Of a stretch of 64,000 nt of DNA, positions 57,031 to 64,000 are shown in pieces. The notes below the pieces were generated by a model. That model was not told the DNA's origin. It worked only from the letters and a program-made list of their open reading frames with translations, and made no database searches. Origin of the DNA: Euryodendron excelsum (Eukaryota; Streptophyta; Magnoliopsida; Ericales; Pentaphylacaceae); assembly GCA_033060915.1 (NCBI GenBank), contig CM065385.1, positions 18,164,501 to 18,228,500 on the forward strand, given 5' to 3'. A program made the translations under genes and the position numbers. The first letter of the stretch is position 1. Each line of letters opens with the position of its first letter.

Positions 57031-58041
57031 AAATCCTAACTTTTGCAATACTTCTTTAATCTTCTTCAATATCTTCAAGCTCTTTAAGGATCATCCAACT
57101 AAGGTTTCTAAGGCTTGAAAAGACTTCTTCAAGGCATGTTGACTTCAAGAACACTTTCAACTCTTCAAGATGAAATCAATTCACTTTTGATTACATTTTG
57201 AGTTCTTCAATCAACATCACTTCTTCCATTTATCCAAGTCTTCTTCAAAATCTTCAAGAGAGCTTCCAAGACTTGAGATCTCTTTTATTCAACTGATCTT
57301 TCATGCTTATTTGAACTTCTTCAATTTCTTTGTATGATCTTCATCAACTTGATTTCTTCTATAACTTATTCCATCTATTCAAGACTTCAACATAATCTTC
57401 AATGAAGCTTCCAACTCTTATGATTTCTTATCAATACTTTCAAGACATTTTCAAATCTTCCAAGGTGAGCTTTCATGTCTTGTAAGAGTTATCTAAATGA
57501 GGTTGTAATTATGAGATTGCTGAATGTATTAACTCATCATACTTCATCAACCTTTGATCCTTCTTGGCAAGCTTCTTAACACAAGTTCTTCAATATCTTT
57601 AAATGTGATAAGTAGAAGCTTACTCCCCTTTTCTTTTGTGCTTTATGTCTCAGAGCATACAAGCTTTTGCTCTCCCTTTCTTATGCAATTGATGCTACAG
57701 TGGATTTGATATAGCCAGGAGGATCGAGGGTCTTCATAGTGAATAAGTTCGCCATGAATGTTACTAAACATATGCATATCCAAATCTTTATATCTTCTTC
57801 AGGTGTCACCACTTGCATCCTTCTTTTCAATACTTGTTAAACTCCTTGAGCATCTTCAAACTCTTTGAGAATAAGATTACCTAAGTAATCTTCTTGTTGG
57901 GTTCTCAACCAATTAGCTCAATTATTTTCTTGTTATTAAATGATTATAATCTAACCTGCACACTCAAGTGAAATCATTAGATAATAACCACATGGTTTTG
58001 TTGTCATCAAAATCAACATGGGGATCAACCTTGACTCAATA

Positions 58042-58046
58042 ACAAC
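58042..58046. repeat. Target-site duplication of Copia-III, right
   Basis: acaac, identical to 50030-50034. Confidence 0.9.
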
Positions 58047-58317
58047 CTGTTTTTTTTAAAAACCCTCTTAAGGAAGTTTTCAAAATCTTTACAAAAACCC
58101 TAAGTGTAATCTTCGGATTGTGCTTAGTTTTAGGTGACCTAACTCACCTTAATCAAGTTAGGTGGCGACTCCAAATTATTTTCTAAAACCCTTATTCAAA
58201 ATCAATTTCAAATTCAAACCTAGTCGCACTCGTCCTTCTAGGAGGAAGAGTTCTAACGAGAGAGCACTGTGTTTTTCTCACTTGTCTTTTCCGAGTGCAA
58301 AAAATCGAGGCGCAACA

Positions 58318-59340
58318 ACTGTCAAGAAGTCTGTATATCCCACTAGAGGTAAAGGTCTCTCAAGAAGTAAATCCCTAACCCTACTATATCCCAACACATA
58401 CCAGTGGTACCAATAGCAGTAATTCTCGGTCTTAACGGGCTCGGGAGAAAATGGCCCGTCATCATCCACGTGAGGAAGCAAGGACCTCCACATGCTCATA
58501 GCCCTCTCTACCAATGCTTTTAGATTCGCTGCCCCAAAATGCAAACTGAACTTAGTTGCCAATATCAGATAAAAGATGTCCTAGCTCTTGCCAAATTGTA
58601 CCAAGACTCGGATCCCAAAGAAGGGGCAATTCCCTGTAAACCTATCAAAGGTATGAAAGCCCTCTTGAAAGTTCGCACTCTCAAACAATACATACCAATC
58701 AACCATGTATACCACCTAACTGTGTCAAACCTCTTGCCCTAAAGATAAGCAACCCATGCCCTCACAATCTGTGGAAATCTCTCATCATCCATGATAACTC
58801 TCTGAAACTGTACTAGAGAATGTATATAGTCAAGCTTGGCACACCATATATGCTTAAATAAGGGGGTAACAAATAAGTGCTTAATCGCCCAAAGCTGGAA
58901 AAGTGCAGAACACTCTAGGAAATGAGCATTGATCCACTGCCGGAATATAATGAAACTAATATAGGTCTCTCCCATAACCATAGGAGCATATGATCGCCCT
59001 TCACGAATCCTAGCAAGCAAGGCATATAGTTGACAGCCGATCAAATCATCTCCCCTTGGGAACATCAAGAAGCTCAAAAGGAGCAAAGCTATGGCCACCA
59101 TACGAGAAATGGACCAATCGTAGGAAGTATACCAATCGCCCGAATGAGCTCTTATACCCATCACAAACTCAAAATGTGAAAATAAGAACTCCACTGGAAC
59201 ATAAGGACACTAGGGCAAGAGGTCAGAAGAAAGGACTACCCATCAGAGCCCAAGCTGAGTCGAGACAACCGAGATGCAACCATCAGGAAAGACAGGTCCT
59301 ACAATGTCAGCCAAATCATCTAAAAGACCAAGGAGAAAAC
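58318..59340 (-). pseudogene. Tat-1 antisense extra ORF, N-terminal part
   Basis: It lies on the strand opposite to Tat-1 pol. The best open piece (59194-58739) has SISRMVAIALLLLSFLMFPR, LIGCQLYALLARIREGRSYA, FPQIVRAWVAYL and several Trp and Tyr residues. A second (58562-58325) has LKALVERAMSMWRSLLPHVD and WYHWYVLGYSRVRDLLLERP. The general look, a hydrophobic helical core with a GRSYAP-ETY segment, recalls large plant transposon-borne proteins of the plant-mobile-domain or DUF7745 kind, but I am not sure of that. LTR R splits it at 58317. Confidence 0.6.
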
Positions 59341-59354
59341 ACAAATAAGCCCAA

Positions 59355-60993
59355 GTTCATGTCTAGGAAGAATTGTTAAAGGTCACCGTGCTGGGGGCTT
59401 TCTTCAAAATTCAACCTAAGACGGTGTGGGTTTGATCCCCTTAATAATGTAGTGAAGCCTAACCTTGTATGTTCACGTTCTTATTGTATTATAATTGTCA
59501 TATTCATGCATTGCATTCAACATTGCATTCAAAGTATTTTTCAAACTTGTATCAAAATTCTCTTGCAAAACTTACATTCAAAACCTCTTTCTTCCAAACT
59601 TGTTTTCAAAATCACAATCCTAGGATAATTATAGCAATTCCATGGTTAGGGTTATTTTATTCAATATGACCTTCAAGGTGTAAATTTGGGTTCAAACCCT
59701 AAATTGTTTTTGTTCAATAAATCACAACTCCTAAAGTGATTCTAACCACTCCTTGGTTAGGGTTGCTTTAGGAAAGTGTTATATTCAATGTGATCATTAT
59801 AGTCCAAAGTTCAAACCCTAATTGTTTTCAAAATCACAACCCTAGAATGGTTCTAATCTTTTCATGGTTAGAATTGTTTTAAGAAAATGAGATATTCAAG
59901 AGACTAGCAAAAGTCTATATTGAAACCTTTCTGAAATAGTTTTTGCAAATCCACTTCCTAAAAACTCTTTTCAAATATCTACTTTTCGAAAACTCCTTAC
60001 CTTGAAGTTTAAGTCAAAATCCTAGAAATCATGTTTAGGAAACCCTAGTTTTCTCCCATAAAACCATAGTTTTCCAAAACCATTTTCTACATAAAATAAT
60101 AGATTTTCTAATCCAAAAGTCACATAAAATGATAGATTTTCAAAACTAAAGCTTTCAATTTCGAGTCAAATCACATCTTTTTCAAATAACAAACCATATC
60201 AAAACATCTATTTTTGAAAATAAAATCCAATCTTCAACTTTAAGAAATAGAAATCAAATATTTTCCAATTTCAAACCTTTCCAAATTTCCATTTTCTAAA
60301 TTTCAAACTTCCAGATATTTTAAAATTCAAATCTTTCTAAGTTCAAATATTTCTAATTTCAAATCTTTCCAAATTCAAATATTTCTAAAATCAAGTCTTT
60401 CTTAAATCAAACTTTTACAAAATCAATTCTTTCCTAAAAAGAAACTTTCCTAAAATAAAACTTTCCTAAAATGGAACTTTCTTAATTTGAAACTTTTCTA
60501 AAATCCAATTTTTTAAAATCAAACCTTTCTATTTCAAGTGCACATTTCAACCCTAGGTTGCATACACCCTAGGAGGCTAAAACCCTAACTCAACCCTAAC
60601 CCTAACCCTAAAGTTAGGAAGCTTCAAATCAAAGTCAATTTCAAATCGAAGTTCAATTTTCAATCTTCTAATCAAAGTTCAAATCAAACTCTTTTCAAAT
60701 CAAACTTTTCAAAGGCCCCAAAGTGTTTTTTCAAGTCAATCAAGACCCTAAAGCGTTTATTTTCAATTACGTGGCAACCCTCATAGGTGCAGTCACAACT
60801 TTTTTCAAGTTTCTAATTCCTATAACCTCATTCAAACTTAAAATGCTCTCTTCGAATCTATTTTCAAAATCAAATCTTTTTTCTGCGCCTGTATATCATG
60901 CATAATATAGTTCTTTTCAAAGTGGATAGTATTAGACATTTGTTAACTGGAGATTCTAAATGAATAGACCTAAGGTGAAAAGACATGTAGGTA
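59355..60993 (+). mobile_element. LTR F: fragment of a Tat-type LTR
   Basis: In sense orientation it starts at ttcatgtctaggaag (the block just after the tgcatgcttgaaataaggg landmark) and continues through aggtcaccgtgctgggggc. An attenuated actttcctaaaat array (about 60240-60530), the cttttcaagt block near 60800 and the aagacatgtaggta landmark at 60980 follow. Both ends are missing. At 60993 it meets LTR G in opposite orientation. Confidence 0.8.
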
Positions 60994-63900
60994 GGGTTTA
61001 GTCATCACCTTTCGAATGAATGATGCATGATGCAAGTTTTGGAAGAAGTTTAAAAATATGGGAGTTTGAAGGGGTTTGAGATAGAAGCTTTGAATTAAGA
61101 TAGAAGCTTTGAAAGGGGGATTGGGGTTGAAGTAGAAGTTATGAGCACCATTTTAGGTTGCCTACGTATCTCATTTGGCGAGAATCAGGTCATTCGTAGT
61201 TCGGGCAAGAGTCAAATGGAAAATAGGTGCATTAGGGCCTTTGGAACGTTTGAAAACACATTGAGGTCTTTGGAGAGATGTGAAGACACTTTGAGGTCTT
61301 TGGAAAGAGATGACTTGAGAGTTTTGATTTGAAATTGGGTAGTGGAGTGTTTTTGAAATAGAGCTTTAGAACTTTGAAAATGGGGTTTTGAGATGTTTTG
61401 AAATGTATTTGGAACAACTCAAGGGAGTTTTGGAAGTGCTTTTGAAATAACTGAAGAAAGTTTTGAAAGTGTTGTTTTGAAAACCTTGGAGGTATGATTT
61501 TGGACTGTTCTAGTAAAGTGATCTTTGAAAAGTTTTCGAAAGTGATTTTTGAAAACACCTAGGACTTTGGAACTCTAATATAGACAACCTTGGAGGTTGT
61601 TCTTGATATATCACCTTCCTTTGGAATCCCTAACCATAAAAAGGGTAGGGACACCTTAGGCTTGTGAGTTTTTGAAAACATTTTTGAAAATACTTTGAAG
61701 ATGGAATGTGGGAACATTTGAAGAGGTTATGGGGTTGGCTTTTGAAATCTCAAGAGAGTAGGAGGTTTTGAAAAAGTGAGTCATGAGAATAGTTTTAAAT
61801 AAAAAGATCATTTAAAAGGGGTCCATGAGTTGGAACCTTGAAGTATACTAACCTAGGTTGGGTTAACCTAGGGTCAAGGTGATCTAGAGTTGACTAACTT
61901 GGGTTAGATTGACCTATGGTTAAGGTGACTAAGGGTTAACTAACTTAGGTTAACCTATGGTTATGGTGACCAAGGGTTAACTAACTTGGGTTTGGTTAAC
62001 CTATGGTTAAGGTGACCAAGGGTTAACTAACTTGGGTTTGGTTAACCTATGGTTAAGGTGACCAAGGGTTAACTAACTTAGGTTTGGTTAACCTAGGGTT
62101 AGGTCACTAGGGTCAAGTTAACCTAAGGTGGATTGAACTAGGGTTAACTAACTAAGGTTGGATTAACCTAGGGTTAATGTGACCCAGGGTTAACTAAATA
62201 AGGTTGGGTTAACCTAGGATTGGATGACTAGGGTCAAGTTAACCTATGGTTGGATTGGAGGATGGTTTGAAAGATGGTTTTATGCACTTTTGAAAAGAGT
62301 TGTAAAAAACAAATCATGTCATGCAAAGGACTTTGGTTGACAACCCTTTTGAAAATCATTTCCATGAAAATTTGACTCTAGCCAAGAGTATGGTTTAATA
62401 GTTGGTGTTTGAAGACCATTCCAAGGAAGGTTTTCTTAGGGCCATTATAACCTTTATCTTGACAAGAATGGGGATTTCAAGAATCAACATACTGATGACA
62501 ACCTTTGGAAAACCATTTTTGATGCAAAGATGGAGAGAATGAATTTTTGAAAATCAATTTTGGGAAGAAGATTTTGAAGACCATTTTTAGAGGAGACCAT
62601 TCCAACAAGGTAGAGTTCCTATGGCCAATGTCAAGGGAGGCCACCCAAGAGAGGGTTCCATGGGGCCATTTCAACCACTAAACTTGAGTGAATGGAAACC
62701 TTAGAAATTAAAGAGTTTGAAAATCACTTTTGTACAAGAATAGAAAGAGAAGGGAACCATTCTAACAATTTAGGGCTCCTATGACCAATATGAAAGGGAG
62801 ACCACTCAAGAGAGGGCTCCATGGGTCAATTCAACCACTAAACTTGAAAGAATAGAACCTTGGGAGTTAAAGAGTTTGAAAACCATTTTCATGCAAGTTG
62901 GAATGCAATGATGCAAAAGTGAGAGTTAGGGGTTAAGTGGGGGCTTTTCTAAGGCATGATTTCTAAGGTCTCATCCTAAACTTTAAGGGACCAACTCTTA
63001 GAACCCTTTTGAAAGGAAAATGGAGCTCGAAAGTGGCATGGAAATAAGAATAATGCAAACTTTGTAGAACATGGTTATAAACATAAAAATGAAGCCAAGC
63101 ACACAAGAAATGATCAAGATAACAAAATGCAAGGGGGTCATGAATACATACAAGGCTTTAGGCTACACCACATAAACAAGGGGCTTCTAGGCTATACCAT
63201 CTTAAAGTAGGCTAGTGAGAGATCCCCCTACATGGTGGCTCCCACTAGCTTTCCTCTAGGCATGAACCAAGAGCCCTCTTGGCTCAAGCATGCAAGAAAG
63301 GGGGGTTACGGATGAGGATTAAAATAGAGAATAGCCTAAGTAGGCTAGGAGGGAGAAGAGAAGAGTGGAGGAAGACAAAAATGTAAAACAAATACCACCT
63401 TTAGCCTTCAACACACTTGTAATATTCTATGGATGCCTTGACTTGAACTTGGATGACTCCAAGTAGGCTTGAGGGCCTGGAAGGAGGAGTTTAATGGTGT
63501 ATAAGGCTATGTGAGTAAGGTGTATAGGCTAGAGGGAGGTGGAATCTAGCCTAAGTGTTGGAGGAGTGAAATGTATATAGAGATTCAAGGTTCTGAGGCA
63601 GTTTTAGCAAAGCTTTGCCTTAATTTTCAGTTCTGGAATATGCAAAGGGGGGTGCAGGTATTTATAGGCAATCTGGGAGGAAGCTGGCACATGTGCTACA
63701 TGCGCCAGGGCCAATTTTGGCTTTGGCGCATGTAGCACATGCGCCAGTACTATTCTATTGCCACAATGCCACGTGGCACTCAGTGTACTGATTGAATCTT
63801 AACGGTTGATCGAAATTTGATCGATTTGATCAAAATCTAGGCGCATGTAGCATACGTTCCGTCACCAGGAGTGTGCGCTTAAACTTTGTCTCGATAATTA

Positions 63901-64000
63901 AGCCAACCGGGAAGGTTTCGGGGGAATCAGTTGCACCCACAATGTTCTCCTAGAGTTTCTTGTGAACTTTTGTGTTTTGGAGAAGTTGGAATGGTATTTG
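60994..64000 (-). mobile_element. LTR G: Tat-type LTR of the A subfamily, running off the window
   Basis: Closely similar to LTR A from 19430 onward: gggtttagtcatcacc, the caggtcattcgtagttcggg block (61188), the ttaacctaggg array (61850-62250), the ctttaggctacaccacataa block (63163), and the TATA box (CCTATAAATACC, minus, 63670-63659). GGCGCATGT / ACATGCGCC palindromes lie just upstream in sense (63680-63750). The U3 end lies beyond base 64000 and the U5 end is cut at 60994. Confidence 0.85.
61850..62250. repeat. 46-bp tandem array in LTR G
   Basis: The unit aacctatggttaaggtgacc / aagggttaactaacttgggt / ttggtt (46 bases) is repeated three times almost exactly between 61950 and 62095, with degenerate units on both sides. 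It corresponds to the shorter array at 20235-20515 in LTR A. Confidence 0.85.

Larger units (their letters stand above)
50035..58041 (-). mobile_element. Copia-III: internally deleted SIRE-like Copia element
   Basis: 8.0 kb with two LTRs (1973 and 2086 bp), a perfect TSD (acaac), gag, and an extra-ORF remnant. The internal region is only 3.95 kb: it lacks integrase and most of RT, with protease sequence fused to the end of RT near 54300. Its LTRs are nearly identical over long stretches (for example 51331-51530 against 57361-57560), so it looks like the youngest insertion here. Because pol is gone, it must have moved, if at all in this form, with enzymes from another element. Confidence 0.92.
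55956..58041 (-). repeat. 5' LTR of Copia-III
   Basis: It runs from TGTTAGCCCAAGTAGG to GACTCAATA on the plus strand (the last CA is TA). It matches 50035-52007. Confidence 0.92.
45794..58317 (+). mobile_element. LTR R: Tat-type solo LTR carrying two nested elements
   Basis: It starts TGTAAGTACCCCC and ends GGCGCAACA. Its own sequence is 45794-47820, 49606-50034 and 58042-58317 (about 2.7 kb); the rest is a nested Athila-like solo LTR and Copia-III. It has GGCGCC palindromes and a TATA box (47435-47448) and the inner GGTGGCGACTCC (58161-58172). It lacks the low-complexity array: the sequence jumps near 49740 from the U5 start to the ataatgcatcatg block, an internal deletion of perhaps 1.5-2 kb relative to LTR D. 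Confidence 0.85.

Noticed and set aside
1..64000. tRNA or rRNA genes and host protein-coding genes
   Set aside because: No cloverleaf-like gene, rRNA block or multi-exon host gene could be recognised; the tRNA-like pieces seen are only 12-20 base primer-binding sites.

Overview
This is a stretch of plant repeat DNA, almost certainly from a flowering plant. It is AT-rich, holds no host gene I can support, and is built almost wholly from nested, decayed LTR retrotransposons. The lineage calls rest on protein motifs and primer-binding sites. Three Ty1/Copia elements (here Copia-I, -II, -III) have a tRNA-iMet primer site (TGGTATCAGAGC), a Gag with two zinc knuckles, long LTRs (about 1.7-2.1 kb) and an extra gene after pol; they fit the SIRE/Maximus lineage. 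Two Ty3/Gypsy bodies fit the Tat/Ogre lineage: Tat-0 has a TGGCAACTCC primer site, and Tat-1 has a Tat-type integrase. The species cannot be named from this.

Layout. 1-2410 plus 12417-14857 is one decayed stretch, probably the 5' internal region of Tat-0 (minus strand), whose 5' LTR remnant is 14860-16721. Copia-I (2411-12416, minus strand, perfect TSD tacat) sits inside it. Copia-II (16722-42770, minus strand) is inserted in the RNase H end of Tat-1 pol (plus strand, resuming at 42771). Copia-II is itself cut by four Tat LTRs: A (18909-23180), B (25665-29168), C (31405-35471) and D (37100-41922). Tat-1 runs on through integrase (to 44180) and an antisense extra ORF, which is split by another Tat LTR, R (45794-58317). 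LTR R in turn carries an Athila-like solo LTR (47821-49605) and Copia-III (50035-58041, TSD acaac). The window ends with two head-on Tat LTR pieces, F (59355-60993) and G (60994-64000).

How the parts relate. Each Copia element has the order LTR, PBS, gag, protease, integrase, RT, RNase H, extra ORF, PPT, LTR, reading right to left. The extra ORF resembles the protein family databases call 'putative plant transposon protein' (Transposase_32). The most interesting point is that in all three elements this ORF (or its remnant) is preceded by what looks like its own promoter. A cluster of short TCGA-centred palindromes is followed by a TATA box and a leader, which is the same architecture as in that element's own LTR. 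The palindrome sequence differs between the three families but matches between LTR and internal promoter within each family. This suggests a second transcription unit, perhaps encoding a protein that acts on the shared repeats. The Tat LTRs show a parallel design, with GGCGCC-type palindromes just upstream of their TATA boxes.

Nothing here looks fully functional: gag, pol and the extra ORFs carry stops, frameshifts, lost catalytic residues and large deletions. All coordinates were read by eye, and boundaries of truncated pieces are good to about 10-30 bases.
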